Source: Ashinkailepas kermadecensis | Lineage: Eukaryota > Arthropoda > Thecostraca > Neolepadidae | Direction of reading: 5' to 3' | Length of the DNA: 64,000 bases | NCBI GenBank assembly: GCA_034440615.1 | Contig: JAOTOM010005106.1 | Location: forward strand, 1 to 64,000 | The notes under the pieces: generated by a model | Told to the model about the DNA's origin: nothing | Seen by the model: the letters and a program-made list of their open reading frames with translations, nothing else | Database searches by the model: none | Position numbers and translations under genes: made by a program | In this document: positions 34,945 to 48,086 of the stretch, one piece after another | Position numbering within the stretch: position 1 is the stretch's first letter | Layout of the letters: each line of letters opens with the position of its first letter

Positions 34945-37214
34945 AGCCAGTCATGATCTGATGGCCATATTTGGAGGCATAAAGGACACGCCGACAACTG
35001 AGGGCATGTTGCGGGTCGTGATGTGTTCTGGTCGATAGGGCATATTTACCGTGATGACAATAACTGACGCATCGCAACCATTCATGAGACAAAAATAAAC
35101 ATCTTAGACTAATTGTGTTAAGCTAACTCTTCTTGCTATCCAAGAAATGAGCCAAACCTATTATAATGACAGCCCGTGAAGCTAAACGAACTTCACGTAA
35201 TTCCAGGTACAAAACAAGGTTGATATACTTCTATGAACATGTTTGCCCATGAGCCTTCTAAAAGATTCAGCAAGGAATTATAACAAGCGTGCATTGCTAA
35301 AATACTTTAGAACTAAAAAGTCTGGGTCAGGAAGGCTATGACACTGCTGGCTCAACCATGGTCTAATCACGCTGGGTACAAATAGTTCGCCATTGCCTTC
35401 GGTATTTCACTGTGTAGGTGACTTCGTTATTTCGTGACAGAAATGTATTTTAATGTTTCGCATGCATTGCGTATCATTTCGCCACACAAACGCTTCGGTG
35501 TATTTCCATGGGGATGTATTTACCTGACCATTATTTAATTCCCAAACAATACAATTCCGCTAAATTTGTTTTAATCATTCCCAGTCAGATACCACGATCG
35601 CAAACGAGACAGACTGAACGCAATATTCTGGAATGATCATTGTGCGCCACGAACTGGAAGGTCAACAAACTATTGTAGCGATCAATGAGATTTGATATGC
35701 GCTTTCTTTCGGAGTAAACATCTCCACTCCAAGCTACTGCCTGTTCGGAAACCCTTGTACGAGCCTTTTTGTGGCAACTTCTTAATACAAAGGAGGATTC
35801 ATGTGCAATCTTGCAGACCGACAGTTCAAAACTGGCTTTGTCTTCGAACCATTTGTCGTCAGTTTTATGAAAAATATGACAACTTATCATTCACCATAGA
35901 CTCTCGCATGTCAGTGGAATTTTCCGCTACCCCTCCCCATCCTGGAGAGCGGGAGGGTTAATTTGGCGCCATTTTACCAACCAATATTTTTCGTTATCAG
36001 CTATACAGAGATATGGTAAATGGCATGGCATAGCTTACGGCATGGCATATCTTTGAACTGAGTTACTGAAAAATGTTGTCTATTTCTTTGTATTGGCCTT
36101 CCAGGCTAGGTCAAATAGATCAATGACGGGCTACAGTCAATGACCTGGCCGTCACCGTGGCTTCCACACTCCGTCGTGAAACAAAGGCAAGGTAGTGCCT
36201 TAATATCGCTGGTTCGCAAACGGAACACCTCCATGCCATCTCCATGACACATGCAGAGGTCTACGTCACCGACCAGGTCAAAGCCAAGTGCCAGGAAATA
36301 AGTCATGAACTGTTGAAACTGACAATTCGAGTGACAACACAAAGCCAAATGCGTCCGTCTTCTTTGAGAAGTTTCCAATAAGAATTTCAAGCCTTCAATT
36401 TTTAAAACAACAGAAATCAAAATTTGCAAAGCCAAACTCGGTGACCTTACGCACATATCAGTGTCCAAATTACACTTATATACCCTGATTTTGCAACTCA
36501 TGCCCGTAATAGCCCGTATTGTATCCGCCTGTGTACCAGATACGCATTATTGGCATATTTTATCTCCAAGATGCTCCGACATTGACTCTGATGCTCCGAT
36601 CCTGACCCGATATTGAATAGAACTTTGGTGCTCTAGTAGAAGAGTGCATGTACAGTCCAAACTTCATCGGAAGTAATTTTTGTGTTTCTAAACTTCTGTT
36701 CCTTCATTTGTCACTACACTCATCATTATATTTTACCAATACCACCCACGTTTTTCCACGATAAATGTGTTAATGTACGTGTAAAAACGAATTCTCACGA
36801 GGCGGTGACATAATATCGACCCATTCCAAGTGCGTAATTGGACCTCCATTTGTTGCATCAGTTGCGCTCATCACTGATTGGCATCATGCAAATTACAAAG
36901 TGATATTTTGAAAGGTTTTGAACTTGGTTATTATAACAATATCTGCCGGGTTAAATTGGCACTTCGGCACTGCCAGCGTAAATCAATGATGCTCACCACC
37001 TTGTGGGCACCTGTGGAAGAGACTATCAATGCGTTCCACACATTAACCAAATCTCCTGTTTTGAAATGATTTACACGGTTTATCGTCGCACGTCCAAGAC
37101 AGCATCCGTCGAACTGAATAGCAGACTTCCGTGTTGATTCGTCACGCCAACCGCAGGCCATCCAATACTGCGATGCACCGCCCTTAGGAAAATGGCACCA
37201 AACAGGAAAAGGCA
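34945..37214. other. Intron 1 sequence
   Basis: No exon or repeat family recognised. Octamer ATGCAAAT near 36886. Confidence 0.4.
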
Positions 37215-37660
37215 ATCTGACATTTGACTCGGGCCGGAGCCGTTTATATTCCCTGCAGAAGTCATCGACAGTGTATTGGGCGCATTTGTTTGTGCGGCGT
37301 CCGCCACGTTACCGCCGCCGCGCGCCGGAATCGCCAAATCCGCGCCGAGACAATCACCGCGCATCGCCATCGGCCGTCATTCGCAGGTTGGTCACGCGCC
37401 AGTCTGATAGGCGCCACCATCAATGTAATATTTATAAATTGAAACTGAGACGGCACGGCAATCCCAGCGCGGCCGCTCCACCACCGATAGCGGACCGAAT
37501 ACGGCCGCCGCTCGAGCGGGGGGGGCGGGGGGGGGGGCGCCGTGTCCACCCCTGGGAGCGGACCCTCTCACGCAGTGACGTCCATTTAAGAGTCTGTCTG
37601 ACGGAGTGATATCATCTTCGGGACTGACGTGCCGAGTGATCTGCATCTCCGGGGCCATGT
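37215..37660. promoter_or_regulatory. GC-rich block, candidate enhancer
   Basis: High CpG with an A/T core, CATCAATGTAATATTTATAA, near 37420, and a GGGGGGCGGGGGGGGGGCGCC tract near 37520. Frames on both strands are compositional. No conserved protein seen. Confidence 0.3.
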
Positions 37661-37999
37661 GTTCGAGCGGTGATCTCTGGAATGCTCTAATGTAGTGGTG
37701 TCCATCCCCAGCAGCAGTCGACGGTCAATCTGAGGAACCGGACCTAACTCTTGGAAGGACGGAATAACTGAGTCTTGTATATATGTAACTTGGGAGTCTC
37801 ACATGCATAGTGGCGCCACTGCAAGGGACAAGTGCACCAGCACCAATTAATAATTGAATGTTGAAGGAGATAAACTGTTTTAAGGAGCTTGAACTGTACA
37901 TAACATTCTCCAGATGAGCTGGAATCAAACCATAAAATCCCTCGGATAATGCTTTAACCAACGTGCAGACATAGCCCAAATAGCATCGAGGGTCCGGCA

Positions 38000-38735
<736 letters not shown>

Positions 38736-38954
38736 CCGTCTCTGTCTGAGTTCTCGAGTTCAGGCTCAGGGGGATGACGCTTCTGATTTCAGCTTTTGGT
38801 TTGCAATTTGGTGAATGTATCGCTCCGGGAATCAGCTATCTCTCATACATGCTTGAAGGCGTGCGGCTGCATAAACATTGAAGGCAACGCGCCTATGGCG
38901 AGGGTCGGAAATACCGAACTTCATTGAAGGCGTTTTCCTGAGAAAGAAAATAGC

Positions 38955-39060
38955 CGGACAATCCCTTCTTGCACGCTATACTCGACCGACCTTCTGACCC
39001 ACGCGACTAAAGAGCCGGGTGTCGCCCTGTCAAGTTCATCGGTTGACCATGTCACGACGC
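38955..39060. repeat. Short dispersed repeat shared with 32155-32270
   Basis: ACAATCCCTTCTTGCAC, CGACCG and GGTTGACCATGTCACGACG occur in the same order at both places, moderately diverged. Confidence 0.5.
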
Positions 39061-40020
39061 CCAATAAAGCTTTTTCTTGAAAATCAAAACCTGGATACCC
39101 TCGTTTGATGAGAGATCTCCAACTTCGCTTCCGAACATGTCCTCGGTAGTCCGGTGCCCCCTTTTGGCGCCCTATGCTGGTGACCATTTATGTTTATGTG
39201 ATTGGGTTCCAGTGTATGTGACTGCCTGTAAAGAGATAGTGGGATGGAACCCTCAGCGCTGACAGGAGGATCAGCTGAGCTGCGGAGTGTGTGCACGTGA
39301 GCGGGGGAGAATGCGGTTGGTCGTGCGTTAGCTCCGACTACATTATCTTCAGACTGCAGACTATCTACATCATCTACAATACTAAAGCACATAGTGTGTG
39401 GTTCTACTAAAGCACATAGTGTGTGGTTCTGGCCGCCAGGTGTCAAGGTGGAAGCGCGTCGGTGTGCAGCTCCTACTTATCAGATAAGTCGTTGCATAAC
39501 AGGGCAGTATACTAGGCTAAACTGTGGATAGGTATTTAGCAATTACTTCTGTGCATATGTTTGCATAGTATTTATATAATAAGTAGTTTTACAGGCAAAT
39601 TAGACTGTCTCAACCCAGCGAGGCTGCCCAACGCCATTTTGTCTTTAGGTTATAAGTGCTGTTTGACTTCTGTGCTTTTTCATGTTCTAACCATTAGCCT
39701 TATAATTTTAACTGTCGAGCATAAGTGATATTCATCTAGTTGTCTAATTCACTAGAAGACAATTAGATTATACAATTTAAAAAAATATATATAGATATAA
39801 ATATAGAAGACAGTTGTCTAATTGTCTCTGTCTAGTGTGTTAGTGTTCTTGAGGTATTTTGATCATTATCTGGCAGCATAGGAGGTAGCCATTTATAGTC
39901 CATAATAGTCAACTATTTATTTAATTTTTGTCAGTTGTTTCACGAGTTGATTTCTTCTTTCTATAAAACCTCACCACTTGTCAATTTTCTGCACAGCGAC
40001 CTTTTGTCAAGTGTTGACCA
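39061..40020. other. Intron 1 sequence with a 25-bp direct duplication
   Basis: ACTAAAGCACATAGTGTGTG is present twice in tandem at 39380-39430. Otherwise AT-rich and unrecognised. Confidence 0.45.
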
Positions 40021-40025
40021 GTGCC

Positions 40026-40085
40026 AACACTGGCGGATCTAGCCCACCGGTTGGGAGGGGGGCAACTTTCGGTTTTCGGCGTCAT
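40026..40085 (+). repeat. Short dispersed repeat shared with 49080-49135
   Basis: TGGCGGATCTAGCCCACCGG, then GGGCAACTTTCGGTTTTCGG; the same order, TGGCGGATCTAGCCAACCGG and CCAACTTTCGATTTTCGG, is at 49080. Confidence 0.7.
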
Positions 40086-40299
40086 CCAGCACCTACACTT
40101 CGGCGGTGCCTCACGTCAAATGGGGATTTTATGGGGCTACAGGCAATCTGTATACAAACAGATAGGAGACGGCGATGAAGTTGCAGAACAAAATCTGTTC
40201 TCTACCACTCTGGTACCTTTGCAACTGACGGTGGGTAGTACTTGCATCTGGACCAACCCAACGCCGTCTTAGCCCGCTTCTGCCGGGCCCAGCTGCATT

Positions 40300-40800
40300 C
40301 AGCGAGATCGCTGAGATCGACGAGGGTCCCGTCGTCCGTCTCTGTGACTCCCGCTGCCCTGCAAAATGCGGGCCAGTGGATCCCGACCGGTCCGACGGGT
40401 ACACCATGGCTGCAGCTCAGCTGATGGTTCAGCTGTGTCCATGGTTCTACATGCCCGCCTCCGTGCACCAGCTCCAGATCCACGCTGCCGCTGTGATACG
40501 GTCTCTTCTTCTTCCGCTCGGCATGTGCAGTCAGGAGGTGCAGGAGAGCCGGAATAAACATAACTGCGAGTACCGACCCAGCGAGTACATGCCCGCAAGA
40601 AGTCACGAGCCGACACCATCAAGGATCAACTTCACTATCTACTGATCAACAGTGACCCGAAGACGACTTACAACATCAAAGGCATTGAAAAACCACTGCG
40701 GGCCCGAAATGTCCCAGAGACCATCAGTAACCTGCTGGTATCACCTGAGTCAGCTGGGGAGAGAGGGACGGGACAACCTGCTTCGGAAGATGAGAGGAGA
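40300..40800 (+). pseudogene. Unidentified repeat-derived protein remnant
   Basis: The plus frame from about 40300 reads EIAEIDEGPVVRLCDSRCP, then AAQLMVQLCPWFYMPASVHQ, LQIHAAAVIRSLLLPLGMCS and QEVQESRNKHNCEYR. A frame change near 40605 continues IKDQLHYLLINSDPKTTYN to the VPETISNLLVSPES region. The pattern VH..lIH...VI...LlPiG..S.E.qE.rNK followed by a LL..SDP motif is familiar from a widespread group of arthropod transposon-associated proteins that I cannot name with certainty. It is broken by at least one frameshift. A unique gene cannot be excluded. Confidence 0.45.
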
Positions 40801-41739
40801 TGAGTGGTGGAGAGGATGCTAATGAGGTAGAAGTGTTGGAAGGATACGATATGGCAGTGGATGATAGAATGATACCCGAGTACTAGGTGCTGTTAAATGA
40901 ATAGAAATATCGAAGTTTTCCATATATAGCTAATGGTATGCTAGTGTTCGTAACTATGAGTATATTATGTGATGTGTTGGGTTTCGGTCTTTTTTTGTTC
41001 TATGTTTCTAAGTACGGCCACAGTATTTTACCATGCGTTTAGAGAAAGTGTCACACATTAGAGCATGTGCATTCTAACATGTGAATTGCTGCATAGGGGA
41101 TTGCCCGGATGTGACGTCACGCCCGATGTTATATGCACCGATTACATCTGTGATTCATAGTTTAGGGGTATATTTAGGGTAATTTAAGCCACTTAGGATA
41201 AGATCTTGAATATATTCTGCGTAGCAATAATTAGGTCACATTTACAGTGCAGAATGTTTGCATAACGGACGCTAACTAATAATTATCCACTATATGAGGG
41301 CCCATGGCCTTCGCTTATGTCATTATGTCACCATGCATGACCGGACGTCGATCCGTTCAACCAAGGTACCCTTGGTACGCATGTAGGTGTGTGCACAATT
41401 TGAGCCGTCTACCTCAATTGGTTCCCGAGATATTTCGCGGAAGCAAAATGAGGGGAGCGGGATGCTCCCTCCTCTCTGGCAGGTATGACCTCTGGCATTC
41501 CTGGGTTACGCAATCTTTAAGACAACAGAGCCTCTCATATGTTCCAAATTTGAAGCTCCTTTGATTAAGACCAAAATTGTCCCAGTAACTAGCATACTTC
41601 GTCCGCAATGATTTCTGGTCAGTCCTTCCCTAGAGTGTGCACTCGTGCTTCAAAGCAGTCCTTTGAATCAGATTCAGTTGCTGAGAGGTAGGTCTACCCA
41701 AGACAAGACAGGTAAGCAATAGCTGATCTGGGCAAAAAC
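40801..41739. other. Intron 1 sequence
   Basis: Nothing recognised. Confidence 0.4.
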
Positions 41740-43430
41740 CGCGGCCTCAATGATGGTGATGAGAGCATCGGGGGCAAAACGGCGTCAGAATCTGTTCAAG
41801 CAAGAGGATGCCGTAGCACCAGCGCACAACTGTGGAGACGTGCTGACCCCAGGCCAGTGATCTGTCGAATGTGGTGCCTGATATTTTGATTGCTTCGGAG
41901 AACTTAAGAACTGCCAAAAAGAAATCAAATTGGGAGGTGGATGCCTTCTCCACTGACTGTTTGGTGCCAAGAAGGATGAAGTCAGTTCTTGTCGCGTTCA
42001 TTTTCAGAGTTGTTTTTGACTCAGTTGTGCACTGATGCCAGAGATTTCTTAAGGCGAGTTTGGAATAAGCTAGTTGGAGCAAGCTATCACTATCTGGATA
42101 TGAACAGTCAAGAAGATAAGTGTTATCTGCGTAGCCGAGCAGTCGACCGTGCGAAGCTGGCGATATCGGCAACAGCAAGGCTGCATAAAATTGGCCCGAT
42201 TACGGAGCCTTGTGGGACTCCAAATCTGACCGTGTGTGTCTCTGACCCACCACGTGTTACCAACCTACGGTGGCACAGATGGCTACTAAACCAGTAGGAT
42301 GGAATTCCGTACCAAGCCAGCTTCCGCAGGACGCCGTGGTCGACAGTGTTGGTTGGTTATTTGGGCTAAGGGGCGCATCGACTGCGTTGGTCATACAGCG
42401 ACCATGGTCGACACTGTCAAACACCTTGCTTAAATGAAGCGCCGTTGCCGACGCGAGCATACCGCTGTCGATCTTGCCATTTATCCATGAGACGGCGTCA
42501 AGCACAGCGTCCTCCGCAGAATGGCCGCGACGGTAAGCGTGCTGACAGTTGCTGATAATGTGGTCCTCTGCTCAATACGCTGTTCACTGGCAACACACGA
42601 CACATTCAGTTATTTTGGGCATAATCGAAAGCAATGAAATGGGCCTATAGTTGCTAGCATTGTCACTGTCCCCGGATTTGTGCAGCTGGATGACAGAAGC
42701 CGTTTTCCAAGTGGTCGGAAACATACCGCTAACAATTTAGGCATTGATAACGTGCAAGCAGCAGCGGTCCAATGCTATCAAAGCAGCGGCGCACAGCGAG
42801 TAATGGCATTCCATAAACTCCAACAGCGTATGAACTGCTTTTGCGGCACACCGCTGCTGATAGTTCAGGGAGGGTCGCAGGCTTCAGCTCAAAACTGGCG
42901 GCGTACACCATTGGAGGGCGGATCTCCGTTTGCATGTCCGGTTGCAGTTTAGCGGCGATGTCGGCACCGACGCCAGTGAATACCAGCTGAACTAATCGAC
43001 CTGTGCTGCACTGAACTCCATACTCGGCGGGTATGTACGTCCTGCAGGAGCGCTGTTACCGAACTGGGTGATTCGCCTCCAGAACCCACGATAATCCACC
43101 AACGAACAGGCCGATTTTTCACTGTTGTGCAGCTGCCGGTAGGTGTCGTGGTTATCGCTGGTTTTGAAGTTCGTCCAGTCATCTCGGGCCTGATCGTTTG
43201 AGCCAAGGCGATATATACCAGGTGGAGTCATCCCTACTGCGCAGCTTTTTGCGCAGGTCCTTAAATGACGTCATCAGGGGTACACACTTAACATGGGCCA
43301 GCCGCTTACACGCTTCGAAGATACGCAACGTGTGTACACTACGGGGGAGAAAACGAGAGTTGAAGAGGTTTAGGTGCAAATTTAGAGCGTCATAGTCCCG
43401 GAAGGGATCTCCAATACCTTTCATACGCAT
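41740..43430 (-). pseudogene. L2/CR1-like LINE reverse transcriptase remnant
   Basis: Minus-strand pieces in order: ARDDWTNFKTSDNHDTYRQL and YRGFWRRITQFGNSAPAGR (linker); PLLAVRRCFDSIGPLLL; GMFPTTWKTASVIQLHKSGD; NYRPISLLSIMPKI; DAVSWINGKIDSGMLASATA; LHLSKVFDSVDHG; GYADNTYLLD in place of YADDtqL; LKMNATRTDFILLGTKQS; and SGTTFDRSLAWGQHVSTVVR. The second catalytic Asp of the YADD box is Asn, and several frameshifts are present. It is interrupted by a 55-bp SINE tail at 42350-42404. Block order and the LKMN.T+T.F.L.G motif suit the L2/CR1 group. Confidence 0.87.
42337..42417 (-). mobile_element. 55-bp solo SINE tail inserted in a LINE, with target duplication
   Basis: TGGTCGACAGTGT (42337-42349) and TGGTCGACACTGT (42405-42417) flank a 55-bp insert, TGGTTGGTTATTTGGGCTAA, GGGGCGCATCGACTGCGTTG, GTCATACAGCGACCA. 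Removing the insert and one duplicate restores the continuous SKVFDSVDHG coding block. Confidence 0.85.
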
Positions 43431-43799
43431 ATTATACCCGAAACAGCGTGCAAAGGGAGGTAGGACAAGTCAAATACGGCAGAGAATTAACATCTTACTG
43501 CGGCGGGATGCAGTAAGGACGTATCTGAAGCGTGGTCGTCACCATGATGGAACCAGGTGGATGGGGGGGGGGAGAGCCCCAATCTGTATCAAATTTAGCA
43601 TTGTGCTTGTGGTGTTGCATAGCAAAAGTAATTAACCGAAACACCTTTTCATCCCCCTCTATATGCGGCAACGCCCCTAATTTAGATGTCAAGGAAGGTG
43701 ACAATTGTTTTTATCAGATCGATAGTACCATAGGGAGCACGTGAGAGGCAGACATTCCTTTTATGGGGACATCTGTAAGCCCCCCGTGCCAGCTCAGCA

Positions 43800-43985
43800 A
43801 CGGGGGTGGAACTTTCAGAAAATGATTTGGGGGACGCAATACCTGGAGGTAACAGGAAGACCTTCAGTCGAGAGGCCCCATTAGCGCCACATGTTAAAAT
43901 ATGAAATTATTGGGGGAAGGTGGGCTCACGTCAGTCTTAAAGGGGGCTGACGCCTCCCAAAAGGAAGTAAAATTTCACTCTAGTT
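43800..43985 (+). repeat. G-run interspersed repeat, copy 2
   Basis: GATTTGGGGGACGCAATACC, CACATGTTAAAATATGAAAT, TATTGGGGGAAGG; diverged relative of the copies at 51720 and 53005. Confidence 0.65.
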
Positions 43986-44294
43986 AGGAGGCTACATTCG
44001 ACGGACGGACTGAAAACATGGGGCTCCAAAAGCGGCCAGGCATGTATTGGTGGCATTCCCAAGCAACGCGTTCAGGACTAGATCTGGATCATTCCAAAAC
44101 GCTCCTACGCGTCGGCGTAGTCGACCTAGTCGGCTTCTGTGTTGGTTCCGGTTCAGAGCGTGAATGAAGGATCGCAATCAAAGTTCGTGGAGCAAAGGGA
44201 CTTTGCATGTCGTTCTTTCCAATCAATGATCATAGGCCAAATGATAGATACAAGCAACAATGAAGTGGCATACGCCAAACCTGCCACATAGCAC

Positions 44295-44625
44295 TGCCAG
44301 CGCCAAGTGCAGCCAGAACGGGCAATCATAGGAAGCGCCGCTAGTCTGCCCCTGGTCACAGCGGCAGCAGCAAAACACGCCAACAGGACAGCGTGACCGG
44401 GCGATACGAGAGCATTGTTAAGTGCCGCCAGGACGGGCCGGTACAGGGATCGCCGCCAACCCGTCAATGGTCACAGTCGCAACAGCAAAACACGCTAACA
44501 ATACGGCAGGATCGGGTGACACCAAAGCAGTGCCAAGTGTCGCCAGGACGGGCAGCACAGGGGGCGCCGCCAGTCCGCTAACTGGCGGTCACGGCGGCAG
44601 CAGCGAACACGGAGAAAAAGAGCAG
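44295..44625. repeat. 115-bp tandem repeat, about 3 diverged copies
   Basis: AAGTGCCGCCAGGACGGGC starts at 44305 (diverged), 44420 and 44535, each followed by GCGCCGCYAGTC and then GCAGCAGCAAAACACGC-type sequence. Exactly 115 bp apart. Confidence 0.8.
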
Positions 44626-45502
44626 AACTGGGCGACACGACACGATACACAGCAGGAACGGTGACAGATGATCGGCAGTGTGAGGGTGGACATCCTATCG
44701 CTGGCTGGTGACATGCTGGCGCACCTGCCTAGATGTCCGCCTCTCTGCGCTCTGCCGAGCGGAATTCTAGTGCAACCAGCCGATGCGGATATGCATCCCA
44801 ACTCGAGTCAGCCTCCGTGCCACACAGACATCTAGCCTAGGCTGCCGGCTGCTGATGACGCCTACCAGGCGCCTCACAATGCTGGCCTCGCCGGCGCAGG
44901 TTGGGCCCATGATGGAGCAGAAATATGAATTCAACTGGTCTACCAGCACCGTCTACCAGGTCTGTGGCACGTAGAGCCGGCCGCAACCGATGGTGGTGAG
45001 CCAAGAGCTGGACACAGTTGTCAGGAGCGCCTCCGGTGCTTCAGACGTCGAACAGCCAAGCGCTGTATTGACACGCTTTATTTTGTAGGCGACGAAGCCG
45101 GCAACGACAGCAAGGCCGTTACGCTCCAGTCCCAGTTTACTGATGGTGGTCGTGCTATATTCATGTGAATTGAAGTGGCATCAAACTAGCTGAACTGGTT
45201 CTTCATTTAGCTATACAAGGATAAGATTCTCCAAAATACAGCAAGCACAACAGATATGCATGATTCAACACTGCATACCATACAAATCTGGTAGGCAGGT
45301 TAATTCATGGAATGGCACCAGGTTTCGGAAGAGGCAGGTGTTGCCATTGCAGCATCAGCTTCAGCTGCATCAGATAGCCAGGATCATAATCATCAGAGGT
45401 AAAGTGGTTGGACCAAATGAATGAGTTGGTTGGATGAACTCTTTCAGCTCTTTTTCACTTTGTCAACTAAGTCTTGCATGTATTTCCATCTCTTGGAAAC
45501 TT
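44626..45502. other. Intron 1 sequence
   Basis: Nothing recognised. Confidence 0.4.
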
Positions 45503-45691
45503 AAGCATGATGATTGGTTGGTTATTGGTTTTTACGACACGTCGACCATTAAGTCATATAGCGTCGCCAATCTCTCACGCCGATTGGTCGCGGGCGAAGG
45601 GTAGCGACGGGTGAGACTCGAACCGACAACCTTTCGATTGTGAGACGAGCATCTTATCCCTAGACCACTCGTCCCCCAAGCATGTTGATTG
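45503..45691 (-). mobile_element. tRNA-derived SINE, Val-like head, with target duplication
   Basis: AAGCATGATGATTG (45503-45516) and AAGCATGTTGATTG (45678-45691) flank a 161-bp element. On the minus strand: GGGGACGAGTGGTCTAGGGA (A box region), loop CTCACAA, B box GGTTCGAGTCTC, then CCCGCGACCAATCGGCGTGA, GGCGACGCTATATGACTTAA and a CCAATAACC end. The stem of the anticodon arm has a T:T mismatch, so the Val-CAC reading is tentative. Confidence 0.88.
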
Positions 45692-46865
45692 AAAAACTCT
45701 CTTCTTTCCAGATGTTTGAAAAATAAACCATAGGATACTGACACTGAATTTTAGGCCACCTTCTCTATCTCAATCACAATATGTAGGATAAGCACAATAT
45801 GTAGGATATATTATTACAGTTTAAGGTAACCACTCAACACGTTTTACACACATTATACCTCCATGAAGCATACAAGGGAGTTATGTTTAGTTAATTTCAG
45901 CTAGGTTAGGGTTTTGTGGGAAGGTAGAAAAAAAATTGTGGGTGTGGGTGATTTTTCTTTTAATTGAGTTTTCTTCAAAAACCAGTTCAGGATAGGTTAG
46001 GTAAGGTTAGGTTTTTTCTGAGTTTGAACATTTTTTCCATGCTCAGAAACTTTGTTAGGTTAGTTTAGGTTATGCTACATCATTTTTCTTCATTTGGAAC
46101 ATTACCTTTTATGCTATATTACCCAACCCCAAGCCCATTTTTGCACGGTATGCTACCTCCCAACTGAAAAGCATACATTTGCAGAGGAAATAAGTGTTCA
46201 CATCATGTTCAGCGCATTCACAAGCATTGCGCTAGAAAAAGGCATTCCATGAAATCAGAAATTACCTGAAACTGCAAATCTACATGATAAGCAGCATCAA
46301 CATATTAGATACCTAATACGGAACACATCTCAATTTCTATCACTAATTAACGACAACAAAATATACAGCTAACCGTGCAACTACACACAAGATACACCAC
46401 AACACAACACAATAAAACAAATTCAACTTAAACGCGCGGACAGCGAACACAAGGTGTGAAATGAAGCGTAGAACTTACAAGAGCGCTATGTAAACAACTG
46501 CGCCATTTATGACTCAACCGCGTCATCTAAGAATTTGAGAAAAAGCGTGCCCCTAAAACGCTGCGTTTCGTGATGGTGGTCGTCTAATTCGCAGCCTAAC
46601 TGAAACTTATAAAATAACAGCTGAACAATATTATAAAAGCACAGACGCGATATTAGAAGATTTAGAAAGTGAGTTGAATTGAAAATATTTTGATTTTAAT
46701 ATACACCAAACCATTAAAACGGCCCTAAAGGTGTACCCCAGATGACGTCATTTGTACCATTCGAGCGACACGCAGGAAGGCATGGGGATGACAAGGGCCT
46801 GGTTTGAGCTCACCAGCGTCATTGGACACCTTCGCTCAACGACGTCATTCCAGACGCTGATGAGC
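45692..46865. other. Intron 1 sequence
   Basis: Several GGTTAGGTTAGG-type words between 45900 and 46080 but no array. No gene recognised. Confidence 0.4.
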
Positions 46866-47756
46866 TCATGAAGCTTGCCGTCGACGTCCACTGCCTCGTG
46901 CACCGGCCTCCAGTTCGCCTGCACCCAAGACAGACACCGTTCCCGTCACCGACACCGTTCCCGTCTGCTCGGTCCCAGCGTCTGATGTGGCGCACCTGCG
47001 GTGCGGTGCGGTGCGGCCTCTCGGCAGCGGCACGCCGCATGCGACAGGCTGATGATCGCTCAGCGTGACAGGCAGAACACCGACTGATGAGTGCAACCTT
47101 AACTGGCTGGCAACCTTAACTGGCTGGTGATGATGTGATCCAGTATTGTTGGTCTGGGGGACAGGTAGGTGGGCTCGATGACCAGCTGGTGGAAGTTCAT
47201 GTCCGCCAGAAGGTCCAAATACCTTCGGACTTTCGGCGAGTCGAGGCTTGACACATTCAAGTTTGCGTTTCGCAGTAGCAGTGGCTTCCCCATTGATGTT
47301 ACTTCCAGGAGCTGCTCTCGGAGGGAATTCAACAAGTGTGATGGCGCCGTCCGGCGTCCGGTAAGCGACCCCCACCATCGGTTGGTTGGTTATTGGTTTT
47401 ACGATACGACACGTCGACTGTTGAGTCGCCAATCTCTCACGCCGATTGGTCGCGGGCGAAGAGTAGCGACAGGTGAGACTCGAACCCACAATCTTTCGAT
47501 TGTGAAACGAGCATCTTACCCCTAGACCACTCGTCCCCACCCCCACCATCGGAGTGCGCCCGCGGCCTGCCACACATAGCCATATGGAGTCTACTGTGCG
47601 ATCAGAATTTTGCATGTTGTGTACTTCGACTGTCAGGCAGTCTCGATAGAGCATGGCCACTCCTCCGCCACGCGCCGTCGACCGTCCTCGCTGTGGCTGT
47701 CTTCTGTCAGACCGGGTGATCTCATAACCGGGAAGTATCAAAAAGTCAGTCAGCAC
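46866..47756 (-). pseudogene. LINE endonuclease domain remnant, interrupted by a SINE
   Basis: Minus strand: LTDFLILPGYEITRSDRRQ, TARGGGVAMLYRDCLTVEV, DSIWLCVAGRGRTPMVGV, then the SINE. After it come VGVAYRTPDGAITLVEF, a frame change to LLLRNANLNVSSLDSPKVRR and LLADMNFHQLVIEPT, TILDHIIT, and back to LSDHQPVACGV. These are the endonuclease motifs RGGGVAxLYR, YRxP, GDfN (here NANLN), T-x-LDhI and SDH. The changed GDfN box and two frame changes show decay. No reverse transcriptase follows in place; the rest is missing. Confidence 0.85.
47368..47552 (-). mobile_element. tRNA-derived SINE, Val-like head, inside LINE endonuclease
   Basis: Perfect duplication ACCCCCACCATCGG at 47368-47381 and 47539-47552. 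The 157-bp element has the same head and body as 45517-45677, but ATATAGCGTC-type bases are deleted from the 3' domain (GTTGAGTCGCCAATC). Confidence 0.9.
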
Positions 47757-48086
47757 ATCCGAAGTAAAAAAATAGACAGGAATTTAATACCAATATGCTT
47801 AGTCAATGTGTTAAAGGTACATTCATTTCATCCACATCGGCAGTGAGCGATCAGACGTTTAGATGACAGATGTACAAAGCGCTATGCACGGGCGAACCGG
47901 TTCCTACAGCGACAGCCGCCCTAGTCTCTGTCACAGAAAGGAAAGACGTGGTGGGCGGCTCAGAGTGCTCAGTACAGTCGTGCGTGCGACATCACTGTAC
48001 CTCCGTTGGTTGCTCTCTGCTAATCGCATTGGCCATTCGGCTCTTCCGCGAACCCCTCAACGCCGATTCCATAGGTTGAACTTCGA

